Shown: positions 31,287-44,560 of the stretch, in pieces
How the letters are laid out: every line of letters starts with the position of its first letter
How positions within the stretch are numbered: position 1 is the first letter of the stretch
Assembly: GCA_020310875.1 (NCBI GenBank)
Contig: CM035435.1
Span: forward strand, 73,442,492 to 73,506,491
DNA from: Ceratopteris richardii
Lineage: Eukaryota; Streptophyta; Polypodiopsida; Polypodiales; Pteridaceae
Direction: 5' to 3'
Length of the DNA: 64,000 bases
Made by a program: the position numbers and the translations under genes
The notes under the pieces: model-generated
The model's database searches: none
Seen by the model: only the letters and a program-made list of their open reading frames with translations
What the model was told of the DNA's origin: nothing

Positions 31287-34017
31287 TTGAAGATAAGCTC
31301 AATCTTTTCAATGGATGTTTGGGCATTAGCTTCCTCTGCTCATATTGATACAATTTTGAATTCATTGTTCTCAGTTGACCCTTTCCTCATAACTGATGAT
31401 CTCCATGGTTTAGAATGTGGTGATGATTCTATGTTTTCTGTTGAGTCATTTAAGTTATCCAATTCACAGTGCAATGCTACTCAACCAAATGCACCTCTTG
31501 ATCTCCCATCTGATCGAGCCATTGATCTCCCTTCTGACTCAAGTGCATCTGGAGCAAAGGAAAGGCAAAGCACGCTCAATCTACATTTTAAAAGAATGCC
31601 TCATGAACTAAGTCAAAAGAGATTTAAATTTCTTACTTTAGATAGATAGATTGCATCGGATATTGTGAAGCATTGTTGTAGTTTGAAATGTTTGTACAAT
31701 TTAGGAATGAAGAAACTAAAGCACCTCCATTTAGATAGTGAAAGGTAGGATATATACCTTGTTTCTCACATGCAAATGATTGAGGATAACATCTCAGTAA
31801 CACATGTTGCTTTTGAATATTTCTTTACTCAAGGGATGCGATGTTGTAAGGTTGCATTTAAAATTGCAATGGGTGTGGGAAATTTTAGAATACATAGGGT
31901 TCAAAAGTGGCTTATGAATGGGGATCTCATTTTGGATACGTTCCATGTTGGGACCAAAGGATCTGTTGGACGTCATGCAATGAATTGGATGATGAACTAT
32001 TTTAGCTTGCATTGTGAGGTTATGCCTACAACTAGAAGGTTGCACTTGTTAGATAACTTTCCTCGTCGAGAGGTATTTCAAATATATAGAGAAGACATGG
32101 AAAATAGAAATGAGAAGTATGTGTTGTATCAACACTTTACTCGATTATGGAAGCAAGAGTTTAACAATGTGTCTATTCCTCGTAAAGTTAGAATGGGTAA
32201 ATTTTTAGTTTGCCCCACTTTGAAAAACATGGCAAAGGGGGCTACAACACCACAAGAAAAAGATAATTTTAAAAACCTTCTAAACAACCATCGTGAGAAT
32301 AAAGCTTTAGAGAGAAAGAAAGCAATTCATCATCGAAATAAAGCACTCAGAAATCCGAAGCGTTATATATATTTGTTGATCCATGGTATGGATTAAAAAA
32401 AAAACTTGTTTGTCACATTTTTATCGCATCCCTAAGGACATTGGAGATGAAGTCCTTATGCAATTGCATTTGGTTGGTGCTTTGATATACGATGGAACTG
32501 TAATGTCCAAGGTTTTCTTCACATATCCGAATGTGCATAATGATCCAAACCTTACATTTACTGTCATTCATCGGGTTTTGCAATCATGGAAGGGTCTTTT
32601 TCCACCAACTCCATATTTGCAACTTGATAATACTGCAAGAGAGAATAAACATTCTACAGTCTTTGGATATTTATGCATGCTTTTTGATAAACAGGTATTT
32701 TAGAAGGTTATGGTAAATTTCCTTCTAGTTGGGCACACTCATGATCACATTGACAAAATGTTCAGTACGTTCTCTAAGAAGTTGGCACCTAACAATGCTT
32801 TTACTCTTCCAATTTTATTTGATCTGATTTTAGAAGCATATACTCCAAAACCAGAAGTTCAACACCTCACATAGATTCATAACTTTAAGCACTTTTCCTT
32901 AATGGGCCTTGATAACAGTGCTAAGGTTTTGGCTCCATTGCACAATATTAGTTTCAACCATGTATTATTGATGAGGAGGATTGATGACATAGCACTTTTA
33001 TTTGCAAAGCAATATTCATCCTCTCTTGTGTGGGAGCCTAAAGAGGGATGTAGATTCTTGTTGCACGTGCCTAATTTGTCTGTGTATGGTGCAGAACAAT
33101 CACCATATGAAGATAAAAACAATACAAAAAGATGTGGAAATGTGGTTAATCAAAGTAAAAGGTGGATGCATGCACTCATTGAAAAGAAGAGACATATTGA
33201 GCATGCAAAAAAATATGCTGGAGATCAAGATGTATCTTGGTGGGATGAGTTTTTCAATCATCAAGAAGAGATTATAAAGTATACGATTGCAACTCATTGG
33301 CCAGTTGATGTTCCATTCACATGGGATTTTTGTACACAAAGATCAGTGAATGTGGCCCAAGCATGTAATGCAAATGCACTTCAAAGTTTTATACATCCAC
33401 TAGAAAGAAATATTTATGTAGGCCCAAGGATGCCAAAACAGGCAGAAGCAAGATGGCAAGGAAATTTAATAGAGATAAATGTTGGAACACTTATTGCAGT
33501 ACTTGCTGATGGTGATCAGGCTACTAGAACATTTTGGATTGCAAAGGTTTTAGAGGTGACTAAAGATATTGATCAGAGAAGAATAGAGGCTTTGATGGTG
33601 CATTGGTATTACACTAAAAGTAGTAATGCATTCACAGGTAAATATAACTTAGAAATGGTGTGTGATACTAAATGAGTAGGCTCAAAAAAGAGAAAGAATA
33701 TTCGAAGCACATCCACTCTTAAAATGGATGATGTAGATATTCTTGTTTATGATTTTTTGTTGACAAAAAGAGGTCACCTGAGGAAAGCAACCATCAATCT
33801 GATAAAGCAAAAGCTTCCAGATGTATGTGGTACATCAAATCATAGGCAAACAAGAAGATTTGTGCATGATCCTGTAGAATTTGGTATGTACGTGGATGAA
33901 GATAGAGCTCTTGTGGATATAGAAGAAGAAGAAGAGAGCTCTCAAAAATATGAGACTGAATCAAGTGCATCAGATGATGATGGTTTAGACATAGATCGAC
34001 ATAGTTGTGAACTGCAT
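31287..34017 (+). pseudogene. DUF7869-type transposase-like gene, copy A (broken)
   Basis: The plus strand encodes, across several frames, a protein of the type Pfam calls DUF7869, as I recall the family. The N-terminal part is low complexity. The middle has KGSVGRHAMNWMMNYFSLHC, LLDNFPRREVFQIYREDME and VLYQHFTRLWKQEF, then YIYLLIHGMD (relatives: I-x-DGMD). The core has LQLDNTARENKHSTVFGYLCMLF and VNFLLVGHTHDHIDKMFSTFS, the family's DN-x-EN and GHTHxxID blocks. The tail is acidic (IEEEEESSQKYETESSASDDD). In-frame stops interrupt it near 31647, 31746, 32700, 32871 and 33673, and a frame change lies at the A-run near 32395. The role of the family is unknown. The DN/EN and HTHD-ID residues suggest a nuclease or transposase fold. 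Confidence 0.6.
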
Positions 34018-35925
34018 TGAAACTCTGTAACATTTTTAGTGCTTATGTAAATGCCTCGAAGTAGTTTGGATAACGAAACCATGTTTCATAGCAATTTTGA
34101 ATAACAATCGGATATCCATCCATTGAAAATATGTGTTAAATGTTATTTTTGTATAAGAATTATTCAGTTTTACATTCTTTATATAGATTTTATGCAATTG
34201 CATTTGGTTGGTGCTTTGATATACGATGGAACTGTAATGTACAAGGTTTTCTTCACATATCCGAATGTGCATAATGATCCAAACCTTACATTTACTGTCA
34301 TTCATCGGGTTTTGCAATCATGGAAGGGTCTTTTTCCACCAACTCCATATTTGCAACTTGATAATACTGCAAGAGAGAATAAACATTCTACAGTCTTTGG
34401 ATATTTATGCATGCTTTTTGATAAACAGGTATTTTAGAAGGTTATGGTAAATTTCCTTCTAGTTGGGCACACTCATGATCACATTGACAAAATGTTCAGT
34501 AAGTTCTCTAAGAAGTTGGCACCTAACAATGCTTTTACTCTTCCAATTTTATCTGATCTGATTTTAGAAGCATATACTCCAAAACCAGAAGTTCAACACC
34601 TCACATAGATTCATAACTTTAAGCACTTTTCCTTAATGGGCCTTGATAACAGTGCTAAGGTTTTGGCTCCATTGCACAATATTAGTTTCAACCATGTATT
34701 ATTGATGAGGAGGATTGATGACATAGCACTTTTATTTGCAAAGCAATATTCATCCTCTCTTGTGTGGGAGCCTAAAGAGGGATGTAGATTCTTGTTGCAG
34801 GTGCCTAATTTGTCTGTGTATGGTGCAGACCAATCACCATATGAAGATAAAAACAATACAGAAAGATGTGGAAATGTGGTTAATCAAAGTAAAAGGTGGA
34901 TGCATGCACTCATTGAAAAGAAGAGACATATTGAGCATGCAAAAAAATATGCTGGAGATCAAGATGTATCTTGGTGGGATGAGTTTTTCAATCATCAAGA
35001 AGAGATTATAAAGTATACGATTGCAGCTCATTGGCCAGTTGATGTTCCATTCACATGGGATTTTTGTACACAAAGATCAGTGAATGTGGCCCAAGCATGT
35101 AATGCAAATGCACTTCAAAGTTTTATACATCCACTAGAAAGAAATATTTATGTAGGCCCAAGGATGCCAAAACAGGCAAAAGAAGATGGCAAGGAAATTT
35201 AATAGAGATAAATGTTGGAACACTTATTGTAGTAGTTGCTGATGGTGATCAGGCTACTAGAACATTTTGGATTGCAAAGGTTTTAGAGGTCACTAAAGAT
35301 ATTGATCAGAGAAGAATAGAGGCTTTGATGGTGCATTGGTATTACACTAAAAGTAGTAATGCATTCGCAGGTAAATATAACTTAGAAATGGTGTGTGATA
35401 CTAAATGAGCAGGCTCAAAAAAGAGAAAGAATATTCGAAGCACATCCACTCTTAAAATGGATGATGTAGATATTCTTGTTTATGATTTTTTGTTGACAAA
35501 AAGAGGTCACCTGAGGAAAGCAACCATCAATCTGATAAAGCAAAAGCTTCCAGATGTATGTGGTACATCAAATCATAGGCAAACAAGAAGATTTGTGCAT
35601 GATCCTGTAGAATTTGGTATGTACGTGGATGAAGATAGAGCTCTTGTGGATATAGAAGAAGAAGAAGAGAGCTCTCAAAAATATGAGACTGAATCAAGTG
35701 CATCAGATGATGATGGTTTAGACATAGATCGGCATAGTTGTGAACTGCATTGAAACTCTGTAACATTTTTAGTGCTTATGTAAATGCCTCAAAGTAGTTT
35801 GGATAACGAAACCATGTTTCATAGCAATTTTGAATAACAATCGGATATCCACCCATTGAAAATATGTGTTAAATGTTATTTTTGTATAAGAATTATTCAG
35901 TTTTACATTCTTTATACAGATTTTA
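32456..35925 (+). repeat. Tandem duplication, two units of about 1.73 kb
   Basis: Unit 1 is 32456-34192 and unit 2 is 34190-35925, offset 1734 bp falling to 1733 after a one-base indel. The junction shares the three bases TTA with both parental edges, which fits slippage or microhomology joining. Identity is about 99% by eye. Each unit ends with the same 3' untranslated stretch (TTGTATAAGAATTATTCAG then TTTTA). Right after unit 2 the sequence becomes a copia LTR. Confidence 0.93.
34190..35753 (+). pseudogene. DUF7869-type gene, copy B (3' part only, tandem duplicate)
   Basis: Second copy of the C-terminal two thirds, starting at MQLHLVGALIYDG and carrying the same LQLDNTARENK and GHTHDHID blocks and the same acidic tail. 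It keeps the stops corresponding to 32700, 32871 and 33673 in copy A (here about 34434, 34605 and 35406) and has its own one-base net loss near 35178, which shifts the frame after KQAKEDGKEI. It lacks the N-terminal third. About 18 base differences from copy A by eye. Confidence 0.6.
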
Positions 35926-35929
35926 GACA

Positions 35930-36378
35930 TGTCAATGTCAGTGTCTTGCAAATCAATCTTTATTGCACATATGATACATTAATTGATTTGCAACGAAGCT
36001 TGCAAAGGAGAAGCCCAATGTGTGCTGCAATAATAGCATAATATTTGGCCAGAAATTCCTCTAAATGTAGCACAAGAGTCTACTTTGAACCCGACTAATT
36101 TTGCGTGTATATATGGAGAAATTTGAATTCAAAGCTTCGAGGGATTCCACCTAAAAGCTTCCACAAGCTAAGGAAATATTTGGTTGATCAGTTTCTCCTA
36201 ACTAACCTCGTAATTTGTGCCAAGCTAGACTACAAGATTCTCAAGGGTTTTACCTTTTGATGTGATTGCTTTTCAAGTAATGACTTTTACAAGAGTTAGT
36301 TTTTATGGCTTCTCTCATTGAGAGTATACATAATAAATGATGAGTGATCAAGCACTAGGCTTGGATAAAAATGCACCA
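35930..36378 (-). repeat. Copia family C 3' LTR, partial
   Basis: Matches 40735-41168 (shared blocks GTGTATATATGGAGAAATTTGAATTC, in part, CCACCTAAAAGCTTCCACAAG and TCTCATTGAGAGTATACATAATAAATGATG). The outer half is absent because the DUF7869-type locus lies there. The inner edge TGGTGCATTTTTATCC (minus strand) is followed by a polypurine tract. Confidence 0.8.
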
Positions 36379-39300
36379 ATAGCTCCCCCTCATGCCAAGC
36401 AGGCTTGAGTCTTCATTCTTCCTTGATTTCTAGCAATCCAATCATTCCTTTGAAACTGCTTAGCTTGATACCATCCAATGGTTTTATCAAAATGTCTCCA
36501 CATTGAAGATTTGTAGACACATAGGAAAATTGAATGTCCTTGCTCAACTTCTCTCTTACATAGTGATAATGGACTTCAATATGCTTGGTTATAGCATGAT
36601 AGACATGATTAGATGCTAAGTGGAGTGAGCTTGTATTATCACCAAATATGTGAGGAGTTAGAGTTTGTAACCCCAAATCTGTGTATAGACCTTTCAACCA
36701 CATTGCTTCCTATGTTGCATTGGCCAATCCTCTATATTCAGCCTTAGTAGCTTATAGAGAAACAGTTGGTTGCTTCTTTGAAGACCATGAGATTAACTTT
36801 GAACATGAAAAAGACAAATATCCTGATGTACTTTCCCTGTCATTCTTTGATCCAATCCAATCAGAATCTTAGTGGAGTTTGAGATCGATTTCTAAAGTAA
36901 AGGGGTAGAAAATTCCTTCATTGATGGTACCCTTCACGTGTTTGAGCACTTTCTTGTTTGATTCCATGTGTGGCTTCCTTGGCTTGTGCATGAATTGACT
37001 GAGCATGCTAACACTATAGCATATGTCCACTCTTGTAAGAGTTGCATAGTTCAAGCTTCCTACCAAGCTTTGATAGCTTGTTATATCTTCAATGGGTTCT
37101 CCTTCATAAGCACTAAGCTTATGGTTCAACTTCATGGGTGTATGTGTACACTTAGTATTTTCCATTTTAAACTTAGAAAGCATGTCATGTACATACTTCC
37201 TTTGAGTGATATAGATACCATAATCTGTATAGACAGGTTTCGACCCTACAAAATAAGTGAGAGGTCCAAAATCACTGACCTTGAATTCATCCTTCATTCC
37301 AACCTTTACTTGTTTGATTCCATTAATGTCATTCCCTGTGATTTTAATATCATCAACATATACACAGAGATAAATAACTTCTGATCCATTCTTCTTGATG
37401 AATAAGGATGTATTTGCTTTGCTAGCCTAGAATCCCTAATCTTGCAAGTAGGTCACTAATCTGTGATTCCAAGCTCTTGGATATTGCTTTAAACCATACA
37501 AAGCCTTCCTTAATTTGCACACATAACTTGGATGGTGTGCATCTTCATAACCTGGTGGTTGTGCCATATAAACTTCTTCTGAAATCCATCCATTGAGAAG
37601 TGTATTTTTTACATCAATTGGTATAGTGTCTACTTCCTACATGCAACAATGCCAAGAAGTACTCTAATGGTAGGCATTTTAGCAACAAGTGAGAAGGTTT
37701 CTTCATAATCTGTCCCATGGGTTTGTGCAAAGCCCTTGGCTACTAAGGTTGCCTTGTGTCTATTTATACTACCATCTAGATTCCTTTTAATTTTATAAAT
37801 CCACCTTGATCCAATTACCTTCATTGATCCAATTGCCTTCAAGTTGTGTCTACTTATACTACCATCTAGATTCCTTTTAATTTTATAAATCCACCTTGAT
37901 CCATTTCTTCATCCATTGCTTCTCTCCACTTCTTCTTCCTTTGATCTTCGTCATAAGATGTAGGTTCTTCATGGTTGAGATCTCTAGCCATATAAATTGA
38001 ATGCTTTGTGACCGAAGACATATCACATCCATATATTTTTGGTTTCTTCTTCTCTCTCATTGACCTTCTAATTGGTTGAAGAGAGCTTTTTGAACCTTGA
38101 GCTAGGTCTTGCACCTTAGCTTTTCCTTTGTTTTTCCATAGCTTCAATTTATCTAACTTTGTGAAGTCATCTTCAAAATCATTATCTTTAAGATGCTTTG
38201 GTTCCTTTGTTGGAAGAGATGGAAAGTCTTCTTCCAATTCATATGGTAGCTTCACTTTCCTATAATCATCAAACCAAGATTTATTTTCATCAAAGAATAC
38301 GTCCCTACTTACTAAGAAACCTTTGTTAGTGGGATTATACAATCTGTATCCCTTTTTTCATCATAACCAATAAAGGCACACTTCTTTCCCTTGGCATCTA
38401 ATTTCCATCTTACTTGAGAAGAAATATGAGCATAAGTTAGGCATCCAAAGATTTTGCAATGCTCTAAGCAGGGTCTTCTTCCATTCCACATTTCATTAAG
38501 GATTCATACCTTCTAAAGGCTTTGATGGAATTCTATTTATAAGGTATGTGTCTGTTGATAGAGCCTCTTCCTAAAGCTGATTAGGTAGACTCTTTTCATT
38601 TAGCATAGATCTCGTTGATTCTATTATAATCCTATTCCTCTTTTCAGCTACTCCATTGAGTTCAGGTGTGTATTTGGTTGTTACCTCTCTTTTGATGCCT
38701 CTTTCTTGTAGGAAGCATCAAATTCATTTGAGAAGGATTGTCCACCAACATCTGATTTGAGTCTCTTGAGACATATACCTGTTTGGTTCTCTACAAGAGC
38801 AAGATACCTTTTGAAACAATTGAAAACTTCATCTTAGAAGATTCATGTTGCCATATGATGTCTTGACATTACCTATCTCTTCCACGAAATGCCTTGTATC
38901 ATCACCTGTCTGCACTTCATGTTTATTCTTGGGATCTTCTAAGTTAGAGAGCAATGCTACATTTCTTGATACATGATTGGAGCATCCTGAATCAATATAG
39001 AAGACATGATCATCATCCTTACCTTTCTTCAATGACAGTTTCATGAGAAGGAGTGAATCTTCTTGACTTTGATCTTTAGTGAAGTTTTTGTAATCCTTCC
39101 TTCCTCTATATCCACTTTGATGGTTGTTATTGTTGGTGTAATAGTTATTATGTTGTAATAGTTATTGTTGTATCCTCCATTGTATCTAGCTCTATTTGAT
39201 CCATAACCACCTGTATTAAATCCTCTTCCTTTGGAATTTCTTGGGTTCCTATAACATTATTCAGTAGTATGATTAGAATAACCACATATATTACATGTTT

Positions 39301-40136
39301 GAGATGTTTGGGGTCTCCCCCTGCCTTGATTTTCTCCTTTGCTTCTTCCTCTAGCTCTTTCTCTACCTCTGAAGTCGGCTTGGAAAGAGCTATCTTCATC
39401 TTTAGTTTTCTTAGTCTTTGACTTATCCTTAGCTTTAGCTCTATCAGAGTATAAGGTAGAAGATTGATTACCTCTTGATGATTCACCATTCTTGTTTATC
39501 TTTGCTTCATGTGTCAAGAGTAGGCCCATCAAGGTGTTGAGGTCAAGTACTTGCATGTCCATGTATAGATCCATGGCAGTTGTGAATGATTCCCACTTGT
39601 CATCAGCTTTGATGCCATTCATGATTTGTGTTATGATTTTCTCTTCTTCAATCACTTGTCCAATGCTTCACAACTTATCAAAAATTTCCTTCATCTTGGT
39701 GACATAATCAGTCACACTTTGCTTGGGATTTCTCTTCAAGGTGGTGAAATCCATCCATATTTGGCTCTTCCTAGCTCTAGTATTTGAAGAGAAGAAGGTA
39801 GCAAGTGCATTCCAGGTCTCTCTTGAGGTCTTGCATCCTTTCACATGAGATAAGAGAAAATTAGAAATTGAATTTAGAATATAGGACCTGGCTACTACAA
39901 CCTTTGAACACCAAGTTGTAAGCCTCTCTTGCTCTTCATGTGATGGTTGCTCTTTGCTTCTCATTGTTGGCATGACTTCATCTTTAGGTATGTATCCAAA
40001 TAGATTTCTTCTTTGAAGGTAGGCCTCCATCTTGAGAGACCAAGCTGAGTAGTTGTTTCTATCCAATTTGTCAATGGTAGAAGGAAAACCATCTCCCATG
40101 TTGATTCAATTATGATCTGATACCACTGTGAGAATA
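36379..40136 (-). mobile_element. Copia family C element, body
   Basis: Minus strand, high to low: primer site GTGGTATCAG (40127-40136), gag from 40099 (MGDGFPSTIDKLDRNNYSAWSLKMEAYLQ and so on, with the zinc-knuckle region near 39280), protease with FYIDSGCSNHVSRN (about 39000), integrase (about 38350-38830), the integrase/RT spacer (37866-38342), RT with WIYKIKRNLDGSINRHKATLVAKGFAQTHG (about 37790), and RNase H ending at 36413. Polypurine tract GGCATGAGGGGGAGC at about 36382-36398. Old copy with many breaks. Confidence 0.85.
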
Positions 40137-41168
40137 GATGGTGGATACCTCCAAAGATGAGCTTGGTGTTGCAAAAACCTTCTCTACACCTACCAAGATA
40201 GATTCAAGGATAGTAGATAGACACCTTGTGCTTGTTAAAAATGCATATAGATCACCTTAGTCCTCTGGAAGGTTATTCTCAAATTGATACATCATAATAG
40301 ATAACTTAATTCAAAATAGATGACTCAAAACTTGCTATTTTGGGATGTTGTGCACTCTGGAATTTGAGTTAGAGCTCATAGCCTACTGACAATTGTCTAG
40401 AGATATTTTGCAAACTTTAAATTAGATATAAAATGAATCTAAAGCAACAAATTTGATGAATTTTGATGAACCATATTGAGAGAATGTAATTTAGGAACAT
40501 TGGGATGTCATCCTGACATTGCTTGGAACATCTACCTGCATACATAGGTCACTTCAAACAAATGTAGTTCATAAAATATTGAAACAATGATGATGACAAT
40601 GGATATGATGTAATTACAATTATCACTTTACCTATAAAAATTTAAATCTCATCAAAAGACTAGGTATACATAGAGAAATCAATGATCAAAGTTGACTAAA
40701 AATATGAAAATAGACCTAGAGTAGTAGATGAAGAAAACTTCAAGATGTGTCTTGCAAATAAATCTGTATTGCACATACGATACATGAACTGATTGAAGAT
40801 GAGGATTGGAAACGAGGAGCACAACATGTGCTTCAATAATAGCACCTCCTTTGAATGTAGCACAAAATTCTGCTGTAAACCACGACTAATTTTGGGTGTA
40901 TATATGGAGAAATTTGAATTCAAAGCTTGGATGCATTCCACCTAAAAGCTTCCACAAGTTAAGGAAATATTTGGTTGATCAATTTCTCCTAACTAACCTC
41001 GTGATTCATGCCAAGCTAGGCCGTGATATTCTCAAAGATTTACCTTTTGATGTGATTAATTTTCAATTAATGACTTTTACAAGACTTAGTTTTTATGGCT
41101 TCTCTCATTGAGAGTATACATAATAAATGATGAGTGATCAAGCACTAGGATTGGATAAAAATGTGCCA
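40137..41168 (-). repeat. Copia family C 5' LTR (about 1032 bp)
   Basis: The inner edge TGTGAGAATAG (plus strand) follows the primer site and the outer edge is at ATGTGCCA. The outer 430 bp match the partial 3' LTR at 35930-36378. It is joined at 41169 to another copia fragment. Confidence 0.8.
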
Positions 41169-41767
41169 ATATTCAGCTTCAGTTGAGGAAAGAGCCATTG
41201 TTGGTTTCTTCTTTGAAGATCAAGATATGAGCTTTGTACCTACAAATGATAAGCATCATGTTGTGCCTCTTCTATCATCTTTTGAGCCTCATCCAATCTA
41301 CATCAGTGAAAATCTTTACATTCAAATCAAATGTGTAGGAGGAGTATAGAACTTCATTAATTGTTCTTTTCAAGTATTTCAATATCCTCTTGGTTGCACC
41401 CATGTGAGGTTTCCTAGGAGTGTGCATGAATTGGCTAAGCACACTTACTCTATAGCAAATATCCACCCTAGTTAGGATAGCATAGTTCAAGCTTCCAACT
41501 AGACTTTGGTAGCTTCTGATGTCTTTAAAAAGTTCTCCTTTATGAGCACTTAACTATGGTTGACCTCCATGGGAGTACCTACAACCTTAGTGTCTTGAAT
41601 TTTGAACTTTGGAAGCATATCTTTAATGTATTTCCTTTTTGTAAAGAATATTCCTTGATCTGCGTAGACTACTTCCAAGCCAAGGAAAAAAGTGAGCAAT
41701 CCAGCATCCCTTATTTGGAACTCTTCATTCATTTGTGCTTTGATCTTTTTGATTTCATCAGCATCAT
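41169..41767 (-). mobile_element. Copia RT-RNase H fragment
   Basis: The minus strand reads EFQIRDAGLLTFFLGLEVVYAD, MNYAILTRVDICYRVSVLSQFMHTPRKPHM and LKYLKRTINE. These are blocks between RT and RNase H of a family C-like element. It is cut by a family B LTR at 41768 and by the family C 5' LTR at 41168. Broken fragment. Confidence 0.75.
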
Positions 41768-44560
41768 TGTTGGAGTTAGACGTCTACGGAATCCCGTCAA
41801 CAATACAAGGAAGAAGAAGAAGCTTGGAGCACAACACATAATACTGAATGTATTACCACTAGAATGTACAAAGATAAGTAGCCCTTTAGGGCAATGGGCG
41901 TATATACAACCTGGGGGAAAAAACCTCCTAAAGAGGGAAAAATGTTCCCCGGTGTTCCTAAATTGTTCACACACATTACCACCTAAATATATGAACAAAT
42001 CCCCCTAGGAGTGATGCAGTGAACAAGGAGTTGGGACTCATGTATAAGGAAGTACCAAGTTATGTGGAATCAATCCACAAAAGGACATAAGCCCAAAGCT
42101 TTGCAGAAAGCTTCAAACTTCTCCCTAGGTAGAGCCTTGGTTAAAAGGTTTGCAATGTTTTCTTATGTGGGCACATATGCCAAGCTGATCTCCCCAGCAC
42201 AGAACCTCTCCCTCACATAATGATAATGCACCTCAATGTGCTTATTGCGAGCATGGAACACAGGGTTCCTTACAACTGCCAATGCACTCTAACTATCAGT
42301 TGAGATGGTGGAAGAAGACTTACAAACACCCAAATCAACCATAAGGCATCTAAGCCACACACACTCAATAGTCGCTAGGAAAGCTGTGCTATACTCAACT
42401 TGAGAACACGAAGTGGCCATAGTAGGTTACTTCTTGCTCAAACAAGATATATATGAGCTACCAAGCATGAAGCAAAAGCCACTAGTGGACACACACATGT
42501 CATAGCAACTAGCCCAATCACTATAAAAAAAAGCATGCAAATCTGGTGACAGTGGTCCCCCCTTGGGATAAAATAATCGAAGTAGTCGGGTATCACCCAG
42601 GTAGCGAAAGATGTGATTAACCACCTGCTAATGCTTGACACCTGGGCAATGCATAAACCTACTCATTTATGAGACAACAAACTAAATATCTAGTCGAGTA
42701 ATGCATAATCAAATCAAGCATCCAACAACCTACTGATAGAGAACATAATCAAATGCATCTTCAGCATCATGAAGACTCAATCCTAAACCCGTCTTCATAG
42801 GAGTGGCAATAGGCTTATAGTCTTCAAGGCCAAAACACTACAATAATGTGTCAATATATTTTTTTTGACACAAATCCATTGCACCATCAACTTGCATAAA
42901 CTGAATGCCCAAATAATGATGCAAATTCCCCAAACCAGACATCTCAAATGAGGCATGTAATCAGCCTTAAAATCAGGAATATGCTTCTCATGAGGATCAG
43001 TGAGCAACATGCCATCGATGTATACGAAAATGATCAGAAGCACATCATTAGCATGCTTAACATATAAGGTGTTTTCAGTTGGACTGTTCTCAAAACCATG
43101 TGCAATCAAATAGGCATGTATCTTTTCATACCAAGCACCTGGTGCTTCTTTTAAACCATATAATGCCTTCTTCAACCTGCACATGGCTTTCATGCCCTTT
43201 CTGCACAAAGCCATGGGGCTAAAAAACATACACCTCTTCATGCACGTCACCATTCAGAAATGTAGGTTTAATGTCCAAGTGATATACATTCCAATCATGA
43301 TGGGCTGGAAGTGCAGAGATGCTATGAACAGTAGTCATTTAGCAAGTAGGAGGAAAGGTCTCATCAAAATCAATGGCTCCTTCCTGTGCATAACCCTTGG
43401 CAACAAGCTTAGCCTTGTACCTATCAACTGTACCATCAAGATTACGCTTCAGCTTGTATACCCACTTAGTGCAAATGGCCTTCTTGCCAGAAGGCAAGTC
43501 ACATAAAGAAAAAGTACCATTGTTCATTAAAGCATCATATTCAGATTGTATAGCAGCCATCCAATTTTCTGAATTTTGTGCTTCATCAAATGAAACAGGC
43601 TCATTCTCATCACAGCGACTACATGCAGCCATAACATAGCAATCTGATGCAAAACAGGCACTATGAGAGCCTGACCTAGTACTATATGACAGAGGTGCAT
43701 CTAATTTGCTATTATGCAAAGTCTATACTAGCCATTTTGGCATAGGTTTTGACTGCTCAATATCAGCTCTCTCATGAACAAGTGCATCATGTAAATTTGC
43801 ATAAAAAATGGAATGACCCGCATCATCACATGAAACCTGCAAAGGCTGAGAAGCTGCCTCATTAGGACTAGCATTAGATTGTCCACCTATAAAAAGAGGC
43901 AGCAAAGTATCATACATGTCTTAGGAGCTAACAAATATCTCCTTCATACATGAAATTAAGGGCTGAATAGCACCTTCCACAAAAACAACATCACGGCTAA
44001 CCAAAATGCGTTTAGTCTATGGATGATACAGATGATAGCCTTTGCTTTCAAAATTGTACCCAACAAAAATACATTTTACTGCTTTATCATCCAATTTCCT
44101 GGGATGTTGTTCAGGCACTAATGCATAGGTCAGACAACCAAAAACATGTAGATGAGCAAAAAATGGCTTGCAACCATGCCAAGCCTCATATGGAGTGATA
44201 GATTGTAGTGCTTTAGTGGGACACATGTTAAGTACATATAATGCACACATAATAGCCTCAAGCCAGAAACTATGTGGTAAAGCGTGACTCTTGACCATAC
44301 ACCTCGCCATCTCCATGAGTGACCTGTTCTTCCGTTTAGAAACTCTATTCTGTTGAGCTATATACGGTGCTATATGCTGATGTTTTATCTCACATTCAGC
44401 CAAAAATGCATTAAAGTCAGAAGACATATATCCCCCCCCCTCGATCAAAATAGAGGGTGACCATTTTACATGCTGACAGTCAAAATTGTTGTCCCCATGA
44501 TGGAACAACTTGGAAGAAAAAGGAAAGCCTTTCATTGGGGAGAAAAAAAGAGGCAAAGTA
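41768..44560 (-). mobile_element. Copia family B, 3' LTR through integrase
   Basis: LTR 41768-41997 (TGTTGGAGTTAG to ATGAACA on the plus strand) with a polypurine tract CTCCTAGGGGGA on the minus strand beside it. Then RNase H (about 42050-42640), RT (42795-43719, with KAICTKWVYKLKRNLDGTVDRYKAKLVAKGYAQ and a degenerate YVDD-like region near 43000) and integrase (about 44017-44556, with FLAECEIKHQHIAPYIAQQNRVSKRKNRSLMEMAR). The gag side is missing at 44560. Several breaks. Confidence 0.8.

Noticed and set aside
31287-35753. Reading the DUF7869-type gene as a KDZ or hAT transposase
   Set aside because: The DN-x-EN and GHTHxxID blocks do not match the KDZ CxC zinc-finger or hAT C-terminal dimerisation motifs.
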